This document shows, one piece after another, positions 1-7,276 of a stretch of DNA of 14,168 bases. Source of the stretch: QHCE01 sp038260095 (GTDB lineage Bacteria; Actinomycetota; Actinomycetes; Mycobacteriales; QHCE01); NCBI GenBank assembly GCA_038260095.1, contig JBBSOC010000058.1, forward strand, positions 1 to 14,168, read 5' to 3'. Position 1 is the stretch's first letter. Each line of letters begins with the position of its first letter. The position numbers and the translations under genes are program-made. The notes beneath the pieces were generated by a model. The model did not search any database and was not told the DNA's origin. It saw only the letters and a list, made by a program, of their open reading frames with translations.

Positions 1-60
1 CACCTGATCCGGCCGCACCACCACACCCTCAACCATGACCGGCAACATTGCCAGCCACAC
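1..60 (-). CDS. Partial leftward ORF, N-terminus only, unidentified
   Basis: On the minus strand a frame opens after a TGA at 75-73 and stays open to the window edge. Possible starts are GTG at 60, ATG at 48 and ATG at 36. The reading from ATG48 is MLPVMVEGVVVRPDQV, a plausible hydrophobic then beta-strand N-terminus, and most of its third codon positions are G or C, as expected for real coding sequence here. No clear Shine-Dalgarno sequence is visible. The product cannot be named from 16-20 residues. The position near a possible insertion-sequence end would suit a transposase, but that is inference. Confidence 0.3.
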   Translation of the reverse strand, partial: MWLAMLPVMVEGVVVRPDQV

Positions 61-143
61 GACCCCAAACGATCACACCACGCCGCAACAACCAAGAACT
101 ACCAGGTCAACACGTTAACCAACTTAAGCTACGCGGCATTGAA

Positions 144-165
144 CCTGGAACCAGCTGGTTCCAGG
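144..165. repeat. Perfect 22-bp palindrome
   Basis: The half-site CCTGGAACCAG is followed directly by its exact reverse complement CTGGTTCCAGG, with no spacer. With no loop it is a poor RNA hairpin but a good shape for a dimeric DNA-binding protein, or it could be part of a mobile-element end. It lies in the gap to the left of the 204-815 gene. No run of T follows on either strand, so it is not an intrinsic terminator. Confidence 0.85.
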
Positions 166-203
166 ACCCACGTTGCACAATCGCAGAGCCGCTAACGCGG
201 AGA

Positions 204-815
204 CTACTGCTGGTAACCGCCAGGCTGTCCATAGCCCACAGAAGGGGTAGAACCAGCGCCACATTTTTGCGCTAGTCCCGCGACGGCCCCGAGTAGCACG
301 GCCCCTAAAATACCTAAGTAGACACCTATGGTGTAGCCGTGGTCGATGCTACTTGGCAAGGGCTTAAAGAACACGCTAGAAAGCTCAGACATTATTAAGA
401 TCGCGAACAGCAACGCGAGTGCAGCCAACACTGCGGTGACAATCCGAGCTATGAGCCGGAACTTGTCTCGCAGCACGATCGCTGCCGCTGCCGCAATGAG
501 TGCCAGCACGGAGACCACGACGAAAAGCGTGCTGTAGTTTCCGAGATTGGTGTTAGCTTCTTCAGGTATATCCTTGAATTCCCCCAGGCCCGCGCCCTTG
601 TTGTCAATTGAAGCCCAGTCGGTAAAGTACGAGACGAGCAAAATGATAAATCCGACAGCCCAGGCCGCAACCGCGCCCCACTCTAGCGGCGAAAACTTGA
701 AATCCGTAAAAACATTGCTGCCGCTACCGGAAGGCTGCTGGCCATACGCCGGTTGTCCATAACCGGGCTGCTGGCCAGGCTGGTCTTGCTGCCCATACTG
801 CGGTGGGTGGCTCAT
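204..815 (-). CDS. Four-helix membrane protein with Q/G/Y/P-rich termini, unknown function
   Basis: The product is 203 aa from ATG at 815, chosen because GGAG sits 7 nt upstream; a TTG at 821 would be too close to it. Residues 1-33 are a Gln/Gly/Pro/Tyr-rich low-complexity segment. Four hydrophobic helices follow at about 45-64, 94-115, 120-142 and 160-183. A short GYGQPGGYQQ tail repeats the composition of the N-terminus, so both flexible ends are probably cytoplasmic. The architecture recalls the small tetraspanning proteins with proline/glutamine-rich tails common in mycolic-acid bacteria (for instance the 34-kDa antigen/DUF5336 type), but I see no residue pattern that proves membership. 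The gene diverges from the SpoIIE phosphatase gene and no function can be assigned. Confidence 0.8.
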   Translation of the reverse strand: MSHPPQYGQQDQPGQQPGYGQPAYGQQPSGSGSNVFTDFKFSPLEWGAVAAWAVGFIILLVSYFTDWASIDNKGAGLGEFKDIPEEANTNLGNYSTLFVVVSVLALIAAAAAIVLRDKFRLIARIVTAVLAALALLFAILIMSELSSVFFKPLPSSIDHGYTIGVYLGILGAVLLGAVAGLAQKCGAGSTPSVGYGQPGGYQQ

Positions 816-952
816 GATCAATCTCCAAAGTGTGATGCCGAGGTCGATACGCCACGTTGATCTATTGAGTTTGGCTACAGCGTGGCCTATCTTGCCTATT
901 CAAGGCAGGGCAAGCCTACTAAGTCGGTGACACTAACGCGAGCTTATCGTCG

Positions 953-958
953 TATAAT
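953..958 (+). promoter_or_regulatory. Perfect TATAAT -10 box in the 816-1009 divergent spacer
   Basis: A consensus TATAAT lies 51 nt before the ATG of the phosphatase gene, which would give a leader of roughly 45 nt. The nearest -35-like hexamer is GTGACA at 927-932, one base off TTGACA, but the 20-nt spacing is longer than the usual 16-18, so the promoter may depend on an activator or use the -10 box alone. On the other strand, for the 204-815 gene, I see no convincing promoter match. The rest of the 194-nt spacer holds nothing else I recognise. Confidence 0.5.
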
Positions 959-1009
959 GGACACTCGGCTATTTCTTCACCGCAGACCACGGCGAGTACT
1001 GTCTGCTTC

Positions 1010-2116
1010 ATGCCAGCAGTTAACAGCTCAGAGCTGGGCCCAACGCCTCGGACCGGAATAGTCGCGGCGTGCCTACTCGCTGTGATCATCGCCGGGCTTG
1101 ACCTACTATCTGGGCCAGAACCTGAACTTGCTGGAATGTTGGTCGCCCCACCGTTGATTGCAGCCGTTGTGGCCACCTATCGCTGGGTTTTCGCTGTCGG
1201 TAGCTTGTCTTTTGTTCTGGCCTTGCTGCTATATCTGCCCTTCACCACGCCGGTGGAGGGTGTTCAGCTGCTCCAACTGGGCGGAATCGTGGTAGTCACG
1301 TTTATTGCCGCTGGAGTAAGCCAGCTCAGGTTGCAGGCATACCAACGCCTTACATCTCTTCGCAAGCTTGCCGCAGTAGTACAGCAAGCGGTGTTAAGGC
1401 CAATTGGCGATCAGCTTGGGGACCTCACGCTAAGTGTCCGTTATGTCTCTGCCAGTGCGGAAGCCGATATAGGCGGCGATTTGTACGAGGCGCTCGATAC
1501 GCCATATGGCTCCCGCGTTCTCATTGGTGATGTGCGCGGAAAGGGTTTGGATGCGGTGCGCCTTGCTAGCACAGTGCTTGGTTCTTACCGGCATGTGGCG
1601 TATGAGCGAGCCGAACTGCGCTCGGTGATGGCCGACCTAGACCGTGCGGTCGCGCGGGCAGTAGGCGACGAGGATTTTGTCACAGCTTGCATTATTGAAG
1701 AGCGCGGCGGAATGCTGACCGTACTCAACTGCGGGCATCCCGCACCATTACTGCTGCGCAACGGTGTAGTCACCCCGCTGGATCCACCCGCCACAGCGCC
1801 GCCGCTAGGCTTCCTTGCCGCCGCTAAGCCGCGGGTGGAACGGCTCGAACCTGGCGATCGCATCCTGTTGTTTACTGACGGTCTCGCCGAGGCTCGGCGA
1901 GACAACAAATTCTTTCCGATTGAGCAACGTGCCTGGCGAATTCTTGGGCACGGCACCATCAACGATGCCCTGACGTCCCTGGAGAACGCGCTGACCGATT
2001 GGGTCCGCGGCAAGCTCGATGATGACGTTGCGCTAGTGCTCCTGGAGTACCAAGGTCCAACTTCTGACCGAGCAAACCAGCCTGCCTGGGAGTGGGGCAC
2101 CCAGCGAGGGAGCTAG
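1010..2116 (+). CDS. Membrane-anchored SpoIIE/PP2C-type serine phosphatase
   Basis: The 368-aa protein has an N-terminal membrane part with about three helices (roughly 15-34, 42-78 and 87-104), a short linker helix, and a SpoIIE-type PP2C phosphatase domain from about 125 to 347. The metal-binding and catalytic motifs are intact: IGGDLYEA (Asp157), IGDVRGKG (Asp174), NCGHPAP (240-246), FTDG (288-291) and DDDVA (337-341). The family dephosphorylates phosphoserine or phosphothreonine, classically on anti-anti-sigma factors, and so activates stress or development sigma factors. The membrane anchor suggests it senses an envelope signal, but there is no PAS, GAF or HAMP domain and no anti-sigma or anti-anti-sigma gene beside it, so the substrate is unknown. 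ATG1010 is the first good start; the ribosome site is weak (GGCGAG, 13 nt upstream). Confidence 0.88.
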   Translation: MPAVNSSELGPTPRTGIVAACLLAVIIAGLDLLSGPEPELAGMLVAPPLIAAVVATYRWVFAVGSLSFVLALLLYLPFTTPVEGVQLLQLGGIVVVTFIAAGVSQLRLQAYQRLTSLRKLAAVVQQAVLRPIGDQLGDLTLSVRYVSASAEADIGGDLYEALDTPYGSRVLIGDVRGKGLDAVRLASTVLGSYRHVAYERAELRSVMADLDRAVARAVGDEDFVTACIIEERGGMLTVLNCGHPAPLLLRNGVVTPLDPPATAPPLGFLAAAKPRVERLEPGDRILLFTDGLAEARRDNKFFPIEQRAWRILGHGTINDALTSLENALTDWVRGKLDDDVALVLLEYQGPTSDRANQPAWEWGTQRGS

Positions 2117-2156
2117 CTACTGATTTTCAACGAAAAGCGAAACGGTTACTGATGGG

Positions 2157-2162
2157 TAATAT
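2157..2162 (+). promoter_or_regulatory. Possible -10 box for fadE5
   Basis: TAATAT in the 96-nt spacer before fadE5 resembles a -10 hexamer and would place transcription start near 2169, just before the inverted repeat at 2173-2192. No good -35 hexamer is visible, so the call is weak. Confidence 0.3.
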
Positions 2163-2172
2163 AGTGGTAAGT

Positions 2173-2192
2173 ATCTGCTCGAAGCAGCAGAT
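2173..2192. repeat. Inverted repeat ahead of fadE5
   Basis: ATCTGCT and its exact reverse complement AGCAGAT flank a 6-nt centre, and the second arm ends 20 nt before the fadE5 ATG. The nearby -10-like TAATAT would put the repeat at the very start of the mRNA, so it could be an operator for a TetR-like repressor or a 5' stem-loop. No T tract follows, so it is not a terminator for the phosphatase gene. Confidence 0.5.
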
Positions 2193-2212
2193 TGCGGCGA
2201 AAGGCGCCAGCA

Positions 2213-4045
2213 ATGAACCACTACCGAAGTAACCTACGCGACATCCGCTTCAATCTGTTCGAGGTGCTGAATCTTTCCGAGCGCTTAGGCAGCGAACCCT
2301 TCGAGTTGCTTAGCACTGACGATGCGTACAGCGTGCTCGATGAAGTCGAGCGGCTGGCTAGTGGGGACTTCGCCGCCTCCTTCACTCTTGCCGATAGACA
2401 TCCGCCCATCTTTGATCCGCTCAAACACAGCGCAGTTGTACCGGAAGCGCTCAAAGTCTCCTACCGCCGTCTGATCGAAGGTGAGTGGCATCGGCTTGAT
2501 CTGCCCCGGCAGTTGGGCGGCTATGGGGCACCCCCGACTCTGCGCTGGGCCGTCGCGGAGCTCCTGCTGGGGGCAAATCCCGCGGCGTTCATGTATGCCG
2601 GAGGTGCTCGATTCGCCAGCATCCTGTACTCGCTCGGCACACAGGAGCAGCAGTTCATCGCCGAGCAGATGATCGAGCAAGGGTGGGCGGCGACTATGGT
2701 GCTCACCGAACCCGACGCTGGATCTGACGTCGGTGCTGGACGCACCACAGCAACTGCCCAACTCAACGGAACTTGGCATATCAGCGGAGTGAAGCGCTTC
2801 ATCACCTCGGGCGAGCATGACCTTACCAGCAACATTGTGCACTTTGTGCTGGCTCGGCCCCGAGGTTCCGGCCCCGGCACTAAGGGTTTGTCGATGTTTA
2901 TCGTGCCCAAGTTTTTGATCGGGCCCAAAGGGGAACTCGGCTCACGCAACGGGGTGTACGCCACCAACCTCGAACACAAGATGGGGCTGAAAGCCTCCAC
3001 AACCTGCGAACTTACGTTTGGCGAACGAGAACCCGCGATCGGCTCCCTCGTTGGTAACGTGCACGACGGCATCGCGCAGATGTTCACGATCATCGAGTAT
3101 GCGCGAATGTTAGTGGGTACAAAAGCGATCGCTACTTTGTCATCGGGATACCTCAATGCACTGGAATACGCAAAGCAACGAGTGCAAGGGCCAGATCTTG
3201 CGTCGTCGGCCAAAGCTGATGCACCCCGCGTCAGTATCATCCACCATCCCGATGTGCGGCGAAGCCTGCTGCGGCAAAAGTGTTACGCCGAAGGGTTGCG
3301 GGCGCTAGTCCTGTATACCGCCCATATTCAGGATCGAATCGCCCTTGCCGAGCACACACGGGACCTTCAGTCACTTAGCACCCTGCGCCGGCGCAACGAC
3401 CTGCTGTTACCAATAGTGAAGGGCTGCGGTTCCGAGCGCTCCTACGAGCTCTTAGGTTCGGAATGCTTGCAGACGTTCGGCGGATCCGGATTTTTGCAGG
3501 ACTATCCGATCGAGCAGTACGTGCGTGACGCAAAGATCGACACGCTATATGAAGGCACCACCGCAATCCAAGGCCAAGACTTGTTCTTCCGCAAGATTCT
3601 ACGAGACCGAGGTGCGGCACTCTTAGAGCTTGTAGAAGAGATTCAGCGATGGCTGCGCGAATCCAACATCGCCGGATCGCTTACACCAACCCGCACTGCG
3701 CTGGAAATAGGAATTACTGAAGTCGTCCGTATGGTGAATCAAATGTCTACATGGGCGAGGGACAGCAGTAACGATCCGTCACAGATCTATCGCGTAGGTC
3801 TGAACACGACCCGCCTGCTGCTGAGCTTAGGCGATCTGCTGATCGGTTGGCTGCTGCTGCGCCATGCCGCCGTGGCTCAAGATGCCGCCGAGCGTGGTGG
3901 CAGCAAAGATGCACTCTTCTATCAGGGTAAGGTCGCGGCAGCACAGTACTTCGCGCAGACTGTGCTGCCAGAACTTTCGGCCCGCGCTACCACGGTCGCT
4001 GCGACTAACGATGATGCGATGGAGTTAGACCAAGCGGCGTTCTAG
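2213..4045 (+). CDS. fadE5: Acyl-CoA dehydrogenase FadE5
   Basis: This 610-aa FAD-dependent acyl-CoA dehydrogenase performs the first step of beta-oxidation, forming the trans-2-enoyl-CoA. From recall it follows Mycobacterium tuberculosis FadE5 (about 611 aa) along its whole length: an N-terminal MNHYRSNLRDIRFNLFEV segment, ANPAAFMYAGG, MVLTEPDAGSDVGAGRT, HHPDVRRSLL, LQTFGGSGFLQDYPIEQY, YEGTTAIQGQD and the C-terminal MELDQAAF. The catalytic base is the Glu of YEGTT, residue 447 from this start, which agrees with the position I remember for FadE5. ATG2213 has AAAGG about 8 nt upstream and gives the family N-terminus; a TTG at 2192 would add seven unrelated residues. FadE5 enzymes accept a broad range of chain lengths. 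The stop shares CTAG with the convergent LppU-like gene. Confidence 0.95.
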   Translation: MNHYRSNLRDIRFNLFEVLNLSERLGSEPFELLSTDDAYSVLDEVERLASGDFAASFTLADRHPPIFDPLKHSAVVPEALKVSYRRLIEGEWHRLDLPRQLGGYGAPPTLRWAVAELLLGANPAAFMYAGGARFASILYSLGTQEQQFIAEQMIEQGWAATMVLTEPDAGSDVGAGRTTATAQLNGTWHISGVKRFITSGEHDLTSNIVHFVLARPRGSGPGTKGLSMFIVPKFLIGPKGELGSRNGVYATNLEHKMGLKASTTCELTFGEREPAIGSLVGNVHDGIAQMFTIIEYARMLVGTKAIATLSSGYLNALEYAKQRVQGPDLASSAKADAPRVSIIHHPDVRRSLLRQKCYAEGLRALVLYTAHIQDRIALAEHTRDLQSLSTLRRRNDLLLPIVKGCGSERSYELLGSECLQTFGGSGFLQDYPIEQYVRDAKIDTLYEGTTAIQGQDLFFRKILRDRGAALLELVEEIQRWLRESNIAGSLTPTRTALEIGITEVVRMVNQMSTWARDSSNDPSQIYRVGLNTTRLLLSLGDLLIGWLLLRHAAVAQDAAERGGSKDALFYQGKVAAAQYFAQTVLPELSARATTVAATNDDAMELDQAAF

Positions 4046-4761
4046 TTTTCAGCTGTGTTCTTCTTCAGACAGAGCACGTAGTCCTTGGTCTCATTCACGA
4101 AGTACAGCTCTGTCTCTGAGGCTGGGCAGCCCTTGTCGCTTTGGGTGTGGTTGAGCCGCTTGATAATCCTGAACGCGTTCTTATTGTCACAGTCCACCGA
4201 CTTGGCCCTGCTGCCCTCTTGCTCAATACAATTACCGGCCTTGTGTGCGCTGTCGCTAGAGTCTTGAATAAATACATAGGCCAGTACCCCGCCGACTACG
4301 AGCAATAGGACGCCGAATACGCCCAACACAATCATCAAGCGGCGCCGGCTACCCCGAGGACGGTGCGCTCCAGGAGCAGGTTCGGTGTAGCCGGGGGTGG
4401 TGGCCTGCGGCGCCGGAGGCACAGGCGGGTCGGACGGCGGGGGCGTTGCATGTGATGCAGTTGAAGCCACCGCGGCGCTCGAATCCGATGAAGGCTGATC
4501 CTCGACGTTGGCTGTCTGATCAACGGAATTTACGGTAGCTTCACCGCCCGCTTCGGCGATACCAGCCTCACTCGCGGGCTGATCAACCTGGGCCTCAGGA
4601 GAAACATCCTGTTCTTGGCTGGCCGACGAGCTGGCCTCGGCGGGAGAAACTTCAGGCTTCACCAACGATACCTCGGCAGTACCTTCCGTTCCGGAATCGG
4701 CTTGCGCTGCCGCCGCATCGGGGGAGGATTCGGAGGCGGGCTGCTTGCTCGAGTCGGTCAT
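4042..4761 (-). CDS. LppU-like membrane-anchored extracytoplasmic protein
   Basis: The product is 239 aa. Residues 1-140 are acidic and rich in Ser, Ala, Pro, Glu and Thr, with no predicted fold, and are probably cytoplasmic. RPRGSRRR (134-141) forms a positive-inside boundary before a single helix at 142-165. Residues 170-239 form a small outer domain with four cysteines (178, 191, 212, 231), enough for two disulfides. The pattern GNCI...VDC...AFRII...CP...YVLCLK is that of the LppU/SCO3481 family of actinobacterial surface proteins, whose biochemical role is not known. AGGAG lies 5 nt before the ATG. The gene follows bkdC by 76 nt on the same strand, so it may be read from the same transcript; a palindromic AGATATATCT (4778-4787) just upstream may instead mark its own promoter. 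It overlaps fadE5 by 4 nt at the stops. Confidence 0.8.
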   Translation of the reverse strand: MTDSSKQPASESSPDAAAAQADSGTEGTAEVSLVKPEVSPAEASSSASQEQDVSPEAQVDQPASEAGIAEAGGEATVNSVDQTANVEDQPSSDSSAAVASTASHATPPPSDPPVPPAPQATTPGYTEPAPGAHRPRGSRRRLMIVLGVFGVLLLVVGGVLAYVFIQDSSDSAHKAGNCIEQEGSRAKSVDCDNKNAFRIIKRLNHTQSDKGCPASETELYFVNETKDYVLCLKKNTAEN

Positions 4762-4837
4762 GCTCGCTCCTAGAACTAGATATATCTGTGTCGAAGTGCA
4801 TCCTATGCCCCTTGCCGCTCAGGGGTTAACCCTGGAA

Positions 4838-6223
4838 CTAGCTCAGCACCTGTAACGCCGGGTTGCGCAAATAGCGGCCAATATCGGCGAGAAACTTCGA
4901 GCCTTGCTCGCCGTCAATCATACGATGGTCAAAGGACAGCGACAGCGTTGTCACCTGCCGTGGCACTACCACTGCCTCGTGCACCCATGGGCGAAGCGCA
5001 ATCGTGCCGATTGCCAAGATCGCCCCTTGGCCTGGCGGAAGGATCGGGGTACCAGCGTCGACACCAAATACCCCCACATTGCTGATCGAAAATGTGCCAC
5101 CGGATAGTTGTGCTGGCCGAACGTGCCCGCTACGCGCGATCGCGGCGACATCGGCCAGCTGGGTAGCAAGCTCCACAGTGGATAAGGTGTCAGCGTCTGC
5201 AATGACCGGCACGAGTAGTCCACGCGGCGTCGCTGCCGCGATCCCTAAATTGATGTAGCTCTTCTGCACGATTTCTGCACGTTCGGCGTCCCAGCTGGCA
5301 TTTATCTCCGGGTGCCGAGAGAGTGCGAACAGGGTCGCCTTCACTGCCATCAGTAGCGGGCCCACCTTTACGCTGGCAAACTCCGGAAGCTGCTTGAGCT
5401 CAGCGAGTAGCTGCATCGTCGAGGTGACGTCCACCGTCAAAAACACCGTCACGTGTGGCGCGCTGAATGCGCTGTTCACCATCGCTTCCGCGGTGAGCAG
5501 TCGCACGCCGGTGACCGGGATTCGCTGCTCGGAGCGGCTAACGGTGCGCGGCCCGAGGCCGCCATTCGCTACCGCCAGTACATCATCCCGGGTCACGGTA
5601 TGATCTGGACCGGTAGCGGCGACGCTGTCTAGGCTCACGCCGAGCTCTCGTGCCAGCTTGCGCACGGGGGGCTTCGCCAACACCTTTGGCGCGGTGGGAA
5701 CCGGCGGCGGCTCAGGGGTTTCGAGCACAAGCTGCGCTTGCGCAGCAGATTTCTTTGGCCGACGGCCAGGGATACCTTCCTGGAGCGGCCCGTATCCCAC
5801 CAGCACAGCTGTGCGGCCGCCCGCGGATTTCGCGATCGGCTCTGTCACATTAGGGTCTGTCACATTAGGGTCAGTCACATTGAGGCTAGCCACACCTGTG
5901 GCAGTCAATGTGGCAGTCAAATCTGGAGCGAGACGAGCTGCCTTACCAATAGCTGTTCCGTTGTTGGTGCTTGAGGTGTCGGCGAGCTCAAAGGTGATAA
6001 TTGGCGCACCGACGTCTACCGTGTCACCCTGTCCGTGGAGTAGCTTGGCCACCACCCCAGCATGCGGAGACGGCAGTTCTACTGCGGCCTTCGCGGTCTC
6101 AATCTCAACAATGATCTGGTTGAGCTCAACGGTTTGGCCTGGCTCTACCAGCCACCGCAAGATATGACCCTCGGTCAACCCCTCGCCTAGATCGGGCAGC
6201 CGAAACGGGACAGTTGTCGCCAT
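4838..6223 (-). CDS. bkdC: E2 dihydrolipoyl acyltransferase, branched-chain 2-oxoacid dehydrogenase
   Basis: The 461-aa E2 core protein transfers the acyl group from lipoyl-lysine to CoA. Domains in order: one lipoyl domain (about 5-80, PDLGEGLTEG, lipoylated Lys45 in EIETAKAAVE); a long Ala/Pro linker that includes a three-fold NVTDP repeat at about 114-128; the peripheral subunit-binding domain (about 184-217, VRKLARELGVSLDSVAATG); and the catalytic acyltransferase domain (about 235-461) with His433 and Asp437 in FDHRMIDGEQG. The start is ATG6223, with AGGGG 8 nt upstream, putting the lipoyl domain right at the N-terminus; ATG6265 would add 14 unrelated residues and has no ribosome site. 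A single lipoyl domain and the gene order E1-alpha, E1-beta, E2 favour a branched-chain over a pyruvate complex. Confidence 0.93.
   Translation of the reverse strand: MATTVPFRLPDLGEGLTEGHILRWLVEPGQTVELNQIIVEIETAKAAVELPSPHAGVVAKLLHGQGDTVDVGAPIITFELADTSSTNNGTAIGKAARLAPDLTATLTATGVASLNVTDPNVTDPNVTEPIAKSAGGRTAVLVGYGPLQEGIPGRRPKKSAAQAQLVLETPEPPPVPTAPKVLAKPPVRKLARELGVSLDSVAATGPDHTVTRDDVLAVANGGLGPRTVSRSEQRIPVTGVRLLTAEAMVNSAFSAPHVTVFLTVDVTSTMQLLAELKQLPEFASVKVGPLLMAVKATLFALSRHPEINASWDAERAEIVQKSYINLGIAAATPRGLLVPVIADADTLSTVELATQLADVAAIARSGHVRPAQLSGGTFSISNVGVFGVDAGTPILPPGQGAILAIGTIALRPWVHEAVVVPRQVTTLSLSFDHRMIDGEQGSKFLADIGRYLRNPALQVLS
5841..5885. repeat. Three 15-bp tandem repeats inside bkdC
   Basis: TCTGTCACATTAGGG occurs exactly twice at 5841-5855 and 5856-5870, then as a diverged copy TCAGTCACATTGAGG at 5871-5885. 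Because the unit is five codons long the frame is kept; on the coding strand it gives NVTDP, NVTDP and NVTEP in the linker between the lipoyl and subunit-binding domains. The identical first two copies suggest recent slippage. Confidence 0.92.
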
Positions 6224-6283
6224 TGCTGTAGCCCCTCTCGTGGTGTGTGCATCGTGGGAGATCATCGCATGTTCGACTCGGCG

Positions 6284-7276
6284 CTATCGATGGCTCATCA
6301 CGATATCCACGCTAGTGAGGATGCGCTCTACGTCGGGCAGATAGTGCTCCTCTAACCGAGCAGGGGGATATGGCGTGTCAAAACCGGTAACTCGAAGCGG
6401 CGGCGCCTCCAGATGGTAGAAACATTCCTCGCTGACCCGAGCACAGATCTCCGCACCCAAACCAACGGTGCGCGGTGCCTCGTGGACCACCACCAAGCGG
6501 CCGGTTTTACGAACTGAGCTGAACACCGGCTCGAAGTCCAGGGGAGATAGCGAGCGAAGGTCGATCACCTCGAGCTCTTGGTTGCAGTCTGCGGCAGACA
6601 ACGCCGCCGCAAGGCAAGTCTTCACCATGGGCCCGTATGCCACAACGGTCACATCGCGTCCTGCCCGCACGATGCGTGCAGCGTGCAGCGGCGTCACGGC
6701 AGCGTCGAGTAGATCCTGCGTCTGATCCACCTCGGCTTTATCCCAGTAGCGCCGCTTGGGCTCGAAAAAGATTACCGGATCATCGCTGACAATCGCCTGC
6801 TGAATCATCATGTAGGCGTCAGACGCGTCGGCGCAGCTCACCACTTTCAGCCCGGGGGTATGGGCAAAGTAAGCCTCGGGAGATTCACTGTGGTGCTCCA
6901 CGGCTCCGATACCGCCACCAAACGGGATGCGAATCACCACCGGGAGCCGCACGCGGCCTGCCGAACGGTAGTGCATCCTGGCCAGCTGCGTCACGATCTG
7001 GTCATACGCTGGGTACACGAAACCATCGAACTGAATTTCACAAACAGGTCGATAGCCTCGCATCGCCAAACCGATCGCGGTACCCACAATTCCGGCCTCA
7101 GAAAGCGGCGTATCGATCACCCGACCTTCACCGAAGTCCTTGGCTAACCCATCAGTGACCCGGAAAACGCCGCCGAGCGTTGCAATGTCCTCTCCCATCA
7201 ACAACACACGAGCATCAGCCTCCATCGCGGCCCGTAGCCCGGCGTTCAATGCTTTACTCAACGTCATCACAGTCAT
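6284..7276 (-). CDS. bkdB: E1-beta subunit, branched-chain 2-oxoacid dehydrogenase
   Basis: The 330-aa protein is the beta subunit of the thiamine-diphosphate-dependent E1 component. Family marks are intact: LLMGEDIATLGGVF (25-38), IDTPLSEAGIVG (54-65) with Glu60 as the cofactor-activating acid, EIQFDGFVYPAYDQI (80-94), HHSESPEAYFAHTPGL (128-143), and the C-terminal transketolase-like half ending in RLEEHYLPDVERIL. The ATG overlaps the end of bkdA as ATGA, with GGAGG 6 nt upstream inside bkdA, so the two E1 subunits are probably made in equal amounts by translational coupling. It forms a heterotetramer with BkdA and binds the E2 subunit-binding domain. Confidence 0.94.
   Translation of the reverse strand: MTVMTLSKALNAGLRAAMEADARVLLMGEDIATLGGVFRVTDGLAKDFGEGRVIDTPLSEAGIVGTAIGLAMRGYRPVCEIQFDGFVYPAYDQIVTQLARMHYRSAGRVRLPVVIRIPFGGGIGAVEHHSESPEAYFAHTPGLKVVSCADASDAYMMIQQAIVSDDPVIFFEPKRRYWDKAEVDQTQDLLDAAVTPLHAARIVRAGRDVTVVAYGPMVKTCLAAALSAADCNQELEVIDLRSLSPLDFEPVFSSVRKTGRLVVVHEAPRTVGLGAEICARVSEECFYHLEAPPLRVTGFDTPYPPARLEEHYLPDVERILTSVDIVMSHR

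Larger units (their letters stand above)
1..190 (-). mobile_element. Possible left-running insertion-sequence end (tentative)
   Basis: Read on the minus strand, a sequence beginning GGCTCTGCGATTGTGCAACG starts at 190, which is 14 nt past the stop of the 204-815 gene. About 130 nt further in, an ORF opens and runs off the window. A GG-starting end followed by an inward ORF is the layout of ISL3-type elements, and the 8-bp duplication they leave would be GCTAACGC at 191-198. Only one end is visible, so neither the inverted repeat nor the target duplication can be confirmed. It could equally be ordinary intergenic DNA followed by an unrelated gene. Confidence 0.2.

Noticed and set aside
48..275. 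75-aa plus-strand ORF at the left edge
   Set aside because: It crosses the palindrome and runs into the 3' end of the 204-815 gene, with no ribosome site and no recognisable protein pattern.
2521..3240. 239-aa minus-strand ORF inside fadE5
   Set aside because: It is antisense to the conserved catalytic half of fadE5 and shows no recognisable protein pattern.
4820..4835. Terminator after bkdC (GGGTTAACCC palindrome)
   Set aside because: The palindrome is only 10 bp with no loop and has no T run on the minus strand, so it would not end transcription.
5658..6167. 169-aa plus-strand ORF inside bkdC
   Set aside because: It is antisense to bkdC; its LGSVT repeats are just the 15-bp repeat read on the other strand.
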